Source of the DNA: Spodoptera frugiperda
Lineage: Eukaryota > Arthropoda > Insecta > Lepidoptera > Noctuidae
Assembly (NCBI RefSeq): GCF_023101765.2
Contig: NC_064238.1
Span: 3,470,001-3,534,000, forward strand
DNA: 64,000 nucleotides
Direction: 5' to 3'
In this document: positions 1 to 13,900 of the stretch, one piece after another
Numbering within the stretch: position 1 is the stretch's first letter
How the letters are laid out: every line of letters starts with the position of its first letter
Position numbers and translations under genes: made by a program
The notes under the pieces: model-generated
Told to the model about the DNA's origin: nothing
Seen by the model: only the letters and a program-made list of their open reading frames with translations
Database searches by the model: none

Positions 1-551
1 ACAATATGTTCGTCCCTGGTCCATTCAAAGGAAGTGTGAACATTAAACATCAAGTTTTCCTACTTAAACTATAACTATTGTATTATTCAGCTAGCTACGT
101 TGTTGTTATTATAAACAGCTATTGTTGTAGGTCTTAATCGATTCCTGCGAATTAAACTGACCTTTCAAGTCTAAGGTTTCATTTCCAACTGCCTCGGTCA
201 AAGCGTTGTGCATAATAAATGTCTTGGCCTAGAATAGAAAGAAAATTGGAGTGCCCACATCAACCTGATTATCTTTCCTCGAAGGCAATTGAGGAAATCG
301 TCCACTTATGTATGCTCCTTTACCTTCTTTGTGTTTCATAGATAATTCCGTTTGCTAGCGTGTATTGACAATGATTCGAAAAATTGTCATCAATATAAAG
401 TGACTGGCCTCGTGGGTTTGCTCACGAATTTAATTTTCCTTGACTCCTCAAATCAATCGGTCCAGCTGGTCTTGGGTTTTACGTATTTCACCAGACACTA
501 TAAAATTCGTTTACGAAAAATTTTCTATGTTACCTTTTTGGTGATAAATTA

Positions 552-742
552 GACTACCTATTGAGTCTTTTTTCATTTACTGAATGATAACCACATTCAT
601 GGCTAAGGATAATAATTAGCATTATAGTTTCAAGGTGTCTGCGAAGACTACCTATTGAGCCTTCTTTTAATTACTGAATGATAACCACATTCATGGCTAA
701 GGATATTAATTATTAGCATTATAACTTCAAGGTGTCTGCGAA
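552..742. repeat. Two-copy tandem duplication, unit about 94-97 bp
   Basis: Copy 1 (552-645) and copy 2 (646-742) both begin gactacctattgag and end ggtgtctgcgaa. They differ by a few substitutions and a short insertion (ttaattattag against taataattag). It lies within an intron of the ZnT gene. Confidence 0.9.
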
Positions 743-897
743 GTCTCCGTCTAGGCCAATTAATATTATTGGAAGGCTTGTCCTTGTTTATCGTACGATC
801 ATAAGTTACTAGTATAAAAGTCTAATTAGGTTTAATTTTCTTATTTTTCTGTATTTTATACTCAACGGCTATTATAATCACTTGACCATTCTTCAGT

Positions 898-1051
898 ACC
901 CTTAGTATGAGTTCGCTTTATGTTTAAACTAATGGAAACGAGAGAACATTCAGCGCTCTGATTGGTTAGTTTATTCGAACCGGCCAATTAGAGCGCCGAA
1001 AACGCTCTCGTTTCGATTACTTTAAACGTAAAGCAAACTAATACTAAGGTT
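898..1051. repeat. Palindromic MITE-like element
   Basis: The left arm (898-944) pairs with the right arm (1005-1051) as an imperfect inverted repeat of about 47 bp; both arms share cgaaacgagag-type ends and a gctttacgtttaaa-type core. A second inner pair, cgctctgattggtt against ggccaattagagcg, nests between them. A related fragment occurs at 21262-21330. This fits a non-autonomous DNA transposon. Confidence 0.75.
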
Positions 1052-1695
1052 ACAGTTATAAACATCAAACCTAACCGCCATAAACAAGATATCATTGTTT
1101 TAACATCAGCTAGATGAAGACCCTGGACAATGACTACCGATACGTCGATGACTGTCATTGACATTATTTCGTTACAAAAACAAACGCGAAACAATAGTAA
1201 CCTTGTACTAATTTCACCGAAGGTGTTATCATATCCGTCATTAATCTGATCAGACGCGCTGTTCATCGGTAAACGTTATCAAATATTTTACTTTGAAGGT
1301 TAAAATTACATCGGTTTAAGATTATAAAACGTATGAAATTACGACATTTCGACGATAAACGCATGTATGAATGATCAGTAGATAGATTCGTACTTGGTTT
1401 GTGATTGTGATCGATTAATTTTGTAATCTAATGAAGGGGAACAATCATGGCGTTTGGTTTACACACCCGTTGCACACACCTGGTTTTTATCATGTTATGA
1501 TAAACCCTTGCTTTGTTATTGATGTGGAAAATGTTACAGTGTTTTGTATGTAAACTAATAGACTAATAGGGGAGCGTTTCGATAAAAACACAGCTGTCGT
1601 ATATCGGTTTGTTCTACGATCATTTGTTATGACAGTTTTGTATGTCCAAACCGACGCTAAAATCTCTAAACCAAATAAGTAAAGTATCATATGGT

Positions 1696-1824
1696 ATTAC
1701 TGCCGATTTTAATAACCGATCTTAATACGAAATCATTAGATCGATCTCATATTTGACTAATGACAAAAATGAAGATCAATCGAAAGATTTTGAATTAAGT
1801 TCTTATTCAAAATCGGCAATTAGT
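1696..1824. repeat. Imperfect palindrome, probable MITE
   Basis: The ends tgccgattttaataa (left) and ttcaaaatcggca (right) are inverted copies. Imperfect pairing continues inward toward a centre near 1760. It sits directly upstream of the first visible ZnT exon. Confidence 0.55.
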
Positions 1825-1927
1825 CGTCGTCTCGTATGACTTTGCTTCCCTCCTTTAAAGAAGTAGAAATAGCAAATCCTGTTGAGTATCTTAACCATCT
1901 CCTAAATGTTAATATCCGTTGTTCCAG

Positions 1928-4900
1928 GTTCCCTAATTGTAGTTGGTTCAGCTTTAGTGGTATGGCTGACGGACTGGGAGTACAAGTACTACATCGACCC
2001 CGCGCTCAGTATAGTGCTGGTCATCTTGATACTTGCGTCCGTCTGGCCCCTGCTCAGGGAGTCTTCGTTAATTCTACTACAAACTGTGCCAACACATATT
2101 CAGGTAAGCTATGCTAAATTCATCAAATGTAGGTCAGTTTATTGTTCTACTGAATTCTTAATTTCCAAGATCTTATGATACATTAACGCCCGTCTTGCAA
2201 ATCTAGGACAATAAAAAATATATATTCAAGAACTTTGGCTGATTTTGTGAGTCCAAACAAATAGGTATGACCTATGAAAACATCCGAACTAAGCCCCTCT
2301 AATACCTAACATCCGCAGATCTAAACACACATGTCCTTATTTCTTCCAAAATTATCATTAAGAAAAATAACTGGCTACTTATGTCAGATTAAAAACTAGC
2401 TTCTTAAGTAGGTCCTTTACACTGTAAACAACTTATATTTTAATGGTCTTTATCAGATAATATATTTAATGTGTACTTTCTAAGTAAATTGCAAACAGCA
2501 AATAGGATTATATTGGTACGTGCTTCTTGTCAGAAAGGAGTGCCAAAAAAATATAAAAATATTTGTTCGACTGAACCTTGACCAATTTAACAGACTTGTA
2601 GATAATTGGAGTGATTAATGGTATGTTTTGACAGTTCACAGCATTTTTTTTTACAAAGAATTGAAATGTGGTTTTAGATAAATAACAATAAAAAAGCCTT
2701 GAAAATTGACACTTTCGGGTGTTGTTACCTTTGCTGAAATATTCATTGTTTGGATTCTATTATTGTTTGAAGTGAAATGCGGAACTCCTATTTCCTCTGT
2801 GTTTATTTACCACAGTAAATTGTACTCTCATTCAGCTGACCAGGTTTTGTGGTCACAAGCGAAGTTAATGAACTTGACGCGTTCACAATTCAATGTTTTC
2901 TATTCTAACATTGATATTTTTAGTATGTAAATAGAAACTAAAACAATAAATTGTAATTCTCATGTGAAATAAACAAATATTACAACGTTAAATAAACAAT
3001 CAATCAAACCACACAGAGTGTACGAAGCTCGTGTTATTTTAAATTTATTGTCGACACGAGCCACTTTCTACGATGTTAATAAACACGGGTGCTACAATTG
3101 TTTGCTCATTGATAAGCTATACAATCCTGACGTTATTTATTTGTTCAGGTGGATGCGATACAGAGGCGTTTGTTGGAAAAAGTCGATGGCGTTCTAGCAG
3201 TCCATGAGTTCCACGTGTGGCAGCTAGCTGGAGACAGAATCATCGCCAGCGCTCATATTAGGTAAGCAAAATTTTTTGACAACCCTATTTTCTCGAAGGT
3301 CAAAGTCAAAGTTTCTGACTTGACGTTTATTTCACACTAGCTTCTGCCAGCGGTTTCGTCTGCGTTCCCGTGGGATAAATTATAGCCTATGTGTTATTCC
3401 GGACCATAAACTACCCCTATTACAAATTTCATCCCAATCCTTTCAGCCGTTTTGGCGTGATTGAGTAACAAACATACACACACAAACTCATAAACTTTCT
3501 CATTTATAATATCAGTAAGATAAAATAATAAGCATTTTCCAACTGTGTCATTGAACATGTAGACAAGAAATAATTGAAATGAAATTCTTTTGACGTTGAC
3601 CTTCACAGGTCAAGGTCGTAGGTTCATACTCGTTCGATGCCCTGAGATTTTGGTAGACGAATAAATTAGTCTATTGTACTTCTATATGAACGATTCTTCA
3701 TTTCGTCTGCTTTACTTGAACTGGGATAAATTAAATAGATACGCAATGTGTTATAATAATATGTTCTAAGTTTCTATAAGCTATAACACAAATTGTTCAT
3801 TGTACCGTATCCGACGCACTAGTCACATAATCCGCTGAATTCAATAACACATTGCAAGATAAGGCGCAGATAAATCTCGGTTATAATTTTATTATTAAAG
3901 GAAGTTACGAATTAGTCACGCTAGTATGAGTCCTACTCGAAAAGGGTATTGGATCATCACTGACTAAATAATTGAGGTGCACATATTAGCTAACCTAAAT
4001 GCATCACTTAGTTTTTGAATTAAGAAAACACGCAATTTACCCATTAGCCCTTTCCAAATCTTCCCAATCCTCGATTCCCCAACAACCCTTAAATTCCTAA
4101 CCCCCAAAAAACCGGCAAAGCACTTGTAACGCCTCTGGTGTTTCGGGTGTCCATGGGCGGCGGCGATTACTTAACATCAGGTGATCCGTCTGCTCGTTTA
4201 CCGGCTTATACCATTAAAAAAAACGCAAGAATTCCATGAAGTTACGCAATTACAGACTGCGTAAAGACGAGTAGCGGTGTCCATGGTTATTACCTCGAAA
4301 TTGGGAAATAGTCCATTAAATCGTTCACTTCTAAACACACTAAACATGTCCAACATACGAAATGAATGTCACAGAGAAGTGTGACATTTTAAAATAGCTG
4401 AATAGTGATAAACCTATTTATATGAAAAGGGGTCGAAATGGTGATTTAGTAAAAATGAGGGCGAATAACAAGATGCGGCGCCAAATGAAGGCTGCATAGT
4501 TTAAATGGGAACACCAATAAACCTCTGCGTTGGTGGTTGGCTGGTGGACCAGACTGCTTGCTTGCATCTATTACTATTTCTATTCTTGTAATTTTTAGTA
4601 CCTACCTAATGCTACTAAGAATTTTCTTTGTGAATTTATGTATCATTATAAGAATGAATTATATCAATTAACAATTAAAATGCATTCATTACTGGTGATT
4701 AAGTATATGACAGACAACGCAAGGTCAAAGATCGAAGAGGTACAACTCGTGAAAATCTCGAGAAAAGCTGAAGACTCGATTTTCTAATTCCTTACGTAAA
4801 TGTTAAAAAAAGCGGTTGAAGTCGCGGGCACTTAGGTAGATACTTTTCTCAGTTAAAATATAAAAAAAATAATCACTTTCATTCGTTGATTTGATGACCT

Positions 4901-7900
4901 ACTTAATTTTTTAATTTTTCTAGCTAAGTTTATAATAATAAGTCTGCTATTTGACTTAAAAATGTGATGAGGTCATCAGTCTGTATCTCATACTAAACAT
5001 GGTTTCTGACTTTTCTATAAGAGTATTGAATTCGACTTGTAGGAAACTAGCCTATTACTAAGTTGGTTTATAACTACGTTTCACTAACAAAACACATGTT
5101 GTAATAAAATAAGACACCAGTGTTTTTAAGTCCCATGTTATTCGAGTACAGTGTTTCATTAATCCCTTGTGTTTGTAACAAAGTCCTTCCTCGTTAGCGC
5201 CGTAAGGAAGCATCTTTAGTAATGTGCTTAAAATAGGAAAACGATCCTTGAACATTTCTCGCACATATTTCCTCATTTTCTTTGTGTTTGAAATTAATCA
5301 TGAACTGTAAATAAACATGACCACCATTGCGGTAAAGAAATAATAAATGGTCAAAGTTTTATATGACAGGTAAATAAGGAAGGAAGAGTAAAGGAATTAA
5401 TTTCTATATAGCTTTTCCGAAATGTAAATCTAGCTAGAAATGCATTTTCATTAAGAAGTGTTAGTATCTAGACTTATTTAGACTTTTAGGCTAATAAATA
5501 CCATTGAAGTTTCTCTTTGTGATATTGAAATATTACCGGTCTTTATTACATGCATATGAATATACATGCATACATACCAAAATGATTTTTCAAATTTCTG
5601 TCTGTCTGTTTATTCTGGCTAATCTCTGAAATGGCTGGACCGATTTTGACGGGACTTTTATTGGCAGCTGATGTACTAAGGAGTAACTTAGACTACTTTT
5701 ATTAGTCACGTAATCCACACGAGCGAAGCCGCGAGCATTAGCTAGTTGTAACATAAAACTCTCTCTGTAATCTATTTGTTTTAGCGATGATTGATGGTAA
5801 TGAAACATCGATGTTATCCAGTTTTTATAGCTTTTACCGATATGAAATGGATAGACGAATTCAATTAGTCCAACTGACAGACATGTCTTCTATTTCATGT
5901 AAAAAAACGAAACGACAATGACCTTTTACCTTTTAATGCCTTTTACAGAACACACCGTCATGAAAAAGCATTGTTAAACGTTTGTAGGGTAAAAGGAAAT
6001 TAGGTAGTATATATTCCTTGACATTAAAAGTAAACTAAATCCCCGATTCCGTCCAATGCCACTATTTACGTGACAAAATAAAATAGTAAAGAAATCTAGG
6101 CTAACTTAAGTGCTAGGTACTAAAAATACTTTACAAGTAGGCAACCTAAACCTACAGCCTATTTTGTAGTATAATTAGGATTTATAATACTTCAGTTAGT
6201 CGGTACGCCATTGAAATTCTTTCCTCGAACTTTCTTTTTATTGCGATAAAGGGTTCTTTAAAACGTTTTTTCTTTATGGATTCAATAAATGGTCTCGAGT
6301 TAGGCTTTGATAAAGGTTGAAAAGCTGCTGAAAAAGTGAAAATAAGACCTTTATTTAGACCACACGAATAAACTCACTCAAAATTAATCAAAATTAAATT
6401 CTGTTCTATCATAAGCCATTATCAAAATATTGTTCTAACGTATATTATTGTACAAATCAGCGTACGATTAAGAACCTGTTCATTGCAACTGGGTCAAGTA
6501 CATTATGTATGTGTGTAGTACATTATATACAGTCGGAATTATTTCCTTCTCTGTAGCCTGTAGCCGCGTCAATAAAGAGATAAGCAAAGCCTTTTAGTGC
6601 AGCCTGATAACGCTTGAAGAGACAGTGTCAATATACATGACTATATGTATTTTAGGTGTATATCTAGGTAGAAGGTACATTTAATTTGCTGTATACATAC
6701 ATAACCTCACGCCTGGCTCCCATAGGGGTAGGCAGAGACAATGAAACGTCAATTGCTACGATTCTTACACACCTCTTTCGCTTCATTCGGTTAAAGGTAC
6801 TTTTAATTTGGCCCTTCTTTAATATATCGCCAATCTGGTCCCTATATGTGTGTCTAGGGCGCTCTATATCATTTGTTAAATTAATACTTGAACATGTTTA
6901 AACCTATAACTTTGAGTTAATGCTTAGAATCGCTTTCACGACTCTAGATTATAAAGACTGAAAATCGCTTCAAAAATTCTTAGCTACGTAACTTTTCTTG
7001 TGTTGGTGATTCATGGAATCAGTGCATTCTATGTTAATAAAAATAGAATAGAAAAATGTTTTCTTTAGAACACACGAAAATATAGAATTAACCGCCGTAC
7101 TCAGAGTCATTTAATGTTTGCTTAACCGTGTCCTTGGTACCTAATTGTTTTCGATACAAAATAGTTACAATGGAACAGTTAAAGTACCTAATCATTAAAT
7201 GTCTCTAAGTGCGGCAGTACCAGTCTGATAGCTTTGTAAACCACACGAAATAATTAGCAATATGTGCCAAAAATATATCTATCGGCGTATTTATAAAAAT
7301 GTGAATTGAGCGCAATGTCACAAATGATAACATTATATGAAAAAGAAAACATAGATTCAGGTATTTTTAAAGCACTTGTTTGACCCCAAAAATAGTGTGA
7401 AACCGTGTGAAAAAAACTGAAAAAAAGTGTGTTTTTAATACAAAAGCGATTTTCCAGCTCACCCAGTGGAGTTTGTTTTTGAAAAACGTTTCACGAATTG
7501 CTTTTGGCAACGAGCCAATCCAAACTAGTCTTTGTCCCAGAATCAATGTCAATGAACCAATGCGCTGGCGCCTTTATTTTGCACCGCGTATACGTGTTTT
7601 ACTGGCTTTATTAAATTATTGACCCCAAATGAAAATGAATTTCTTACGTAATCGTACTTTCGTTTTTGGCTGTACTGAAGTCTGTTTAGATAAAAGGGGC
7701 CTGGCTATAACTCTGGATTCTAAGTTTTTGCATATTTAAGGTAGTTTCCTTGGTCAAAATGTATTATATATTCAACTAACTAATCACAATTAATTATTAT
7801 GCCAGGATATTCCAATAAAACCCTCTGCGGATAATTGATCAGAAATTACTCGACAAATATATAGAGTACTTAATAAAAATAGATATTAGTGCCTCGTGGT

Positions 7901-10900
7901 TGTAATTAACCAGTAGCCACTAAAACCTCTTTCCTTGTCGATTTTTGGTAAATCCTCTATAACAGTCACTCTTTGAATATCAATCAAAAATAATTATATT
8001 AATTTTCCTTCTCTGCCCTATATCCGACCAGTGCATATTGCATAACCGTCATTTTGTAAATACTAAACAATAATAAAGTCATGAATCCACACTTCTATAA
8101 TAAATTCAGTAACCGAATTTGACCGCCTCGTAACAAAATACACCGGAGCGCAGCCGAACGAAAAAAATATAAACATCCCCATTGTATATTTTAAAACGAG
8201 AGCAATGCTAACGCGTGTTGAAATAACAATCAATGATAAATGCTCTTTGTTTAAATTATAACGTCATTGTGTGAGAATATCGCTTGTAAAACATCTTATT
8301 TTCAAACTGTATGCTCTAGCACGTACTTTACGGCAATAAATATATGAAAATGACTTATCAATGGTGTTTTTCAATGGTAATTATTAAGGATATATGTGAA
8401 GGAATGGACACGTGTGGACCACTGTTAAGAGCGGTTTAGTCGGCGGATCGAACTGTTTGTCAGTGTGACAAATATACATGCTGTTCCACCCGTTCCACCA
8501 GTTCCACCACACTTATAGTGTGCAAGTGAGATATACTCATTAAATAGCAGTATGAAGATATATTTCTCCGCGAGGAAAAGCGACACCGATAAAATGGCCG
8601 ACCAAAAAATACGATTCGCTCTTTCGAAGACTGAGTTTTATGAAAGAACTAATTGATTTATTTGACTACAAATAATTAAACTCACTCAAGTTAATTAAAC
8701 TTTACTACTAATCGAACTTTGTCGGTACGGTTTTTGTTTTGGAGGTTTTATGGTTGTTTTGTTATTAATTATTGGCACCTAAAGTTACACTACAATTACA
8801 CTATAGCCAAAAAAACAAAGACTTTGACAGTTTATAACATTTTGAGTGTTTCATTATTTTAAAGTTCTAAAACAGTACCGACAAAATGAATGATGAGACA
8901 AAACGATATCATGTTTAATTTGAATGTACAATGCCGAACAGTAGTGGAAAACCCCCTCGTAATATACCTTATGCGGTAAATCTTCCGCCTGTATACTAAA
9001 AACTTGTGTAAAAATATCCCTAATTGTTTCCTTTTCTGTTTTTACAGGTGTAGAAATCTATCGGAGTACATGAAAATAGCTGAGAAAGTGAAGGAGTTCT
9101 TTCACAACGAGGGCATACACTCGACCACCATACAGCCGGAGTTCGTCGAGCTACCACTAGGTGGAAATGAGGTAAACATACATCATTTCATAAAATAAAC
9201 CTTACTACTATTGGAGTAAAGACTAATATACAATGACATGGTGATACACGTGCATGCAATATACAATTATCCTAAAAAAAAAAGAAACGATTCTTAATAC
9301 TATACAAATAAAGACTAATATACAACGATAATATCAGGTAACTTTACTGTATTGGTACACGTTTTTATAAAAAATCAACCTTGATAATTTAGAAATAAAG
9401 GTTAATTTAGAGTGGAACACGCTATCAATTTGATTTTATCTCCAAAATCATAATTTTGTCATCAAATAAGCCTAGGACATAAAGTAATTATTTGTCAAAC
9501 ATGATTATCGTGTCACGGCACAGTAAATATCTTAACGATTGCTTATTCGTTACATTAATCACGATATCGATATCGGAATATCGATTGTATGAAAGTCGAT
9601 TTTTCCGTTATCTGAAAGTCGCTACTTTATGCTTATCTTTGGTTATTAAATGTTTTAATACTAAGAGCTATTTATTGCTTGGAAATATCTAAATATTTTC
9701 ATACATAAGGTTTTGTAGACAGAGACAGCAGACAACGGTGATTAACAGTATTATGTAGTGTTAATCCATGTACTTTTGAAGGAATCAATTACTACTTAAT
9801 TGATCCTTTTTACTCCATACCTACTTGTCTATTGGAACAATCGCTCCTAATTTATTTATTGTGCATAATAGAAAAGCATTTTTATATCGTACTTAAAAAT
9901 AAGAATTAAATATAATGTCTGCCTACTTATGCATGTATTAGTCTATCTCTTAATCCTAAACATATCTATTCTAAAAATATTTGCCGATAAGCAACATTAT
10001 AATGGTATTATCTTGTATGACCAAGAACAATAAAAGTTAAGAATAATTTTATTGGACTTGATAGGAATCAATACAATGCAATATCAAAATTAGAATTCAA
10101 CAAACCCTATTTATAAGTGACTAAAACTGAAGCTTAATTGAACTAAATCTGCATCTTTAGTTCATCCCATACAGTACCATCATCATCAAAACAAAATATG
10201 TATAATAGTCTCACACGGAGTATCAGTATCATCATCATCATCATCGTATGAGAATACAGAGTGTAGAGAATGGGTATTATTATAATTTGTTTGTAATCTA
10301 CAGAAAAAAATTTTAAAACAACAATTAAAAAATCAATCTCATAAAATAACGTAGTATATAGTACCCAATAAATCCGAAAAGTCCATTATATTATATTACT
10401 ATTTTTAGCTGTGCATCTAAACATAAATGTCTTATTGCTTTCCAGATAATAAGCGGCGCGTCCGCCGAAGCGCCCTGCGCCCTCCACTGTCCACCGAACG
10501 ACCTCTGTCACAACGCGACGTGTTGCGGGCCCAACCAACAGGTGCGTCTTTTACCAGAAGACATTATTTAGTAGCTAGCCACTGCGCCTTAATAACAGTA
10601 CAAACTTGGATATCGGGTCCTATAACCAATTCTGCCAAGGTTTCTTTAACATTCAAACCTTCTTTACTAATCTTCCAACTATTTCCCACCTTTTTTAAAA
10701 GCATTGAAAATGAACCACTAGTCTGATTTAGTCATAAAATTGTATAAATATTTGAAATGTAATGTAAAATTTATGTTGTTCATTCTGATAATATTGAGTA
10801 AGTGGTTCAATTCCAAAATGACCCTCTGGATGACTTTTTTTGTAAATGAATTATGCTGTAATCTATTTACAATCTAAATTGGTTTTGGGATAATTGTTAA

Positions 10901-13900
10901 AGTAAATCATTGTACATATTATGTATATTATGTATAAAGTGTAAAGATCGATTTTGAATAAAGTATGTTTAGGACCAAAGATAGTTGTACTAGTATTTAG
11001 GGGATCGACGAGTCTTCTGGATATGAAAATTGGGGACTGTGTAATGAGAAGGTTATGTTTTTATAGCCTTTATTATAGAAACTGCTGACGCTGACACTGT
11101 TTGTACAAAGCCTGGGCGAGCACAATTTAAGGCATATAATGCAAGTAAATAGACGTAACTTGTTTAACAAATACGCTTCTATCATCACGTATCCATTATC
11201 AAACGAAGCGTCGAACACATTTGTCTATATTTCATGAAATACCCATGGACATAATAAACTGAATTTGTGCTATACTATTTGCTTTTTATTTTCAAACCAA
11301 ACTCGTATCATTTATTTATTTTATAATTCGTTTTTTTTTCTATGTCGAATAAAACACAGGGTGTTCAAAATTTTCTAATATTTCGTTTTATTTTGTTTGT
11401 CAGACACTTAGCAGTATTATTTGTATTTCAATTACAGTTTTTCACTTTAGAAACGATAAGGGTACGATAAAATCTTTTTCAAGGAGATGGTCTCACTGAA
11501 AGTGGACGAAATGAACAGCCCGACCCTCTCCATGTCCAACGATATCAAGAATATTGGTGAAAACTGATGTAGAAATCGTTAGATTAATTGTATTTTATAT
11601 GTATAGAACATTATATGTGTATGGAAGTTATTTGTTGAATCATATAGTTGTATTATTATTATTACAGGTTCATTAAATCATAAGTGATTTTGTATTAATG
11701 CCAAATGTTTGTTAACGAGGCTGTGTTCATTTGTTGTAAAAGATTTATAAAAATAGTAAAATGTTTACAATTGATTTGACTTTGATTTCGTTAGAGAGTC
11801 AACCTAGCTAGCAGAGTCGCCATGACACTTGAGTTACGCGAGGAATTTATAGAGAAACATATTATTTGAATTGAGTTGCATGTTTATTGGTGGTTGATAA
11901 TATCTAATCTACACTGTTATGGAGCTATTACACTTTATTATTCACAGTTGGGTGATATGGCACAAGTATGACGTAAGGTGGGATGGCTAACACGATCCTA
12001 ATCACCCATTTTAACAACCTCTTCCTTTTTCTGGATTATGACTTTACTAGTATATAAGTGTACATATATAATACTATATATAACAGTAAGTATGTATACA
12101 AAAATGGTGGTGTCTTTGAAGAAAAGTGGAATGCTTTTACTGGGTGCACTTAAGGAAATTGGCGTAACCTACTTCTTAATAATTGGTGAAGCATTAGCAA
12201 CTATTGTCGTCTAATCGATATCGTTGCTTATTTACCGAAGGACATGTAATCGACGTACTGTGTATGAAAATTGAATGAACAATATTTGCTTGAAAAGGTA
12301 AAAGTTTATTTTAGGTATATTAAAGTCGGTTAATATTGTATATAGTCTATTTCATGTAGATTGTAATTAGGTATTGTACGTTATTTACACAAGGTTATTT
12401 GTAAAGGACATGATTTATTATACACGTGCACATATTTTTTTTATTACTCAATTGCTTTAAGTATACTCTTAATAGGTACTCAAACGTCAATCACGTAATT
12501 CACAATTACACAATAAATCAAGTATTTTAGATAAATATCAGTTTGTTTGAGAGTCTGATGTACTAACGTATATGAGTTGTTGCTGTGTATTGAGCATTGT
12601 TCCTATTTATCTGCAAAGCCGATCGTTATCAAATATTTATTAAGATTACATACACGAGTCGAGTATAGGAAAATAATGAATTGATACATATTTAATTTAC
12701 ATATCATGTATGACGTACGTTCGTCTTTCTCTTAGCGATTTCCTAACTAAATTGGACTGGTAATGGATCTAAAAATAACGATTTAGTCACGTTAATATAT
12801 TGATAAAAGCTCTACTACTTTCGAGCTCATAATAAGGAGTCCCTCTGTGACTTGAAACTAGTAGAGTTTTTAGCTCAGAATATCGACGATGAATAAACCG
12901 TTATTTTTTAGTTAATTATAGTATGTCTCATGATAGTTATTACATGTAGCAACTTTTATTTATAATAGTTTGCTTGGGTATTTTTATCTAACGGAGATAT
13001 TTATTTAGTTTCTTACAGTTGTTAAATAAGGGAATAATTTGTGAAGTAAATAATGTTGTCTTGCACTTGTATGAGAATGAGGGCAAGTAACCCAATCAAA
13101 TGATAAAATGTGGTTGGAAATTGTAACTATGTAATTATTTATCAGTGGTTTACAACCACAGAAAATGACGGGAGGGGGTATAAAATGATTATTTTACGTC
13201 ATATACGTAAAGTTACATAAATATTTATTGTACAGGCAGATCAACCTACCTATTTCTATAAAAAATATTAGATTTTCAATTTTATTGTTTTTGGTTATAA
13301 AGTCCAAAATCCAATGGTTTACCTACCTGTTGGCGTTCTGTACTTATCGGGGGGCACACAGCAATCATCCATGATGAATGTATAAATGATGGTGATAGAT
13401 ATCTACTATCATATAATACGAGTTTTATCAATATTCCAGGAACAAAGCACGCCTTCTCCCACAGTAACGCCGTACCTCTGCAGGCAACGGACCATGGGAT
13501 CTAGGACTGAGTCAATGTGTTCCACGAACGGCGCCGGCGCACCCCGGCAAGCCACCACGTGGAACCTAGAAGCTTTAGAGTGCGGGTTAGTAGAGTAACA
13601 ACGCATAGCGGATCCGATTATCTAACTATCGATGTTGTTATCGTGATACCAGTACCACTCTGTTACTAAGTAAACTAGATGTCGTATTATTGTATGGTCC
13701 GCAGTGATGTTGAAAATGTTTCACTATTTATTTTTGATCTTGGTTACACTAGAGCGGTTTCTGAATAGTCGAATATTTTCAATAATTACTGCTGTTAAGT
13801 AAGAGAACGTGCAAATGTCAAATGACAGTCTTCCTATAAAGCCCAAAGAGTACAACATTTAACTCTCGCATTTAAATCCTGGAGGCTAAATTGGAACTTC

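Larger units (their letters stand above)
1..1927. other. Intronic sequence upstream of the first visible ZnT exon
   Basis: No convincing exon was seen on either strand. The stretch holds a 94-bp tandem duplication, two palindromic MITE-like elements (listed separately) and AT-rich unique sequence. It is assigned to an intron because the exon at 1928 starts mid-codon after a good 3' splice site (gttccag). Confidence 0.6.
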
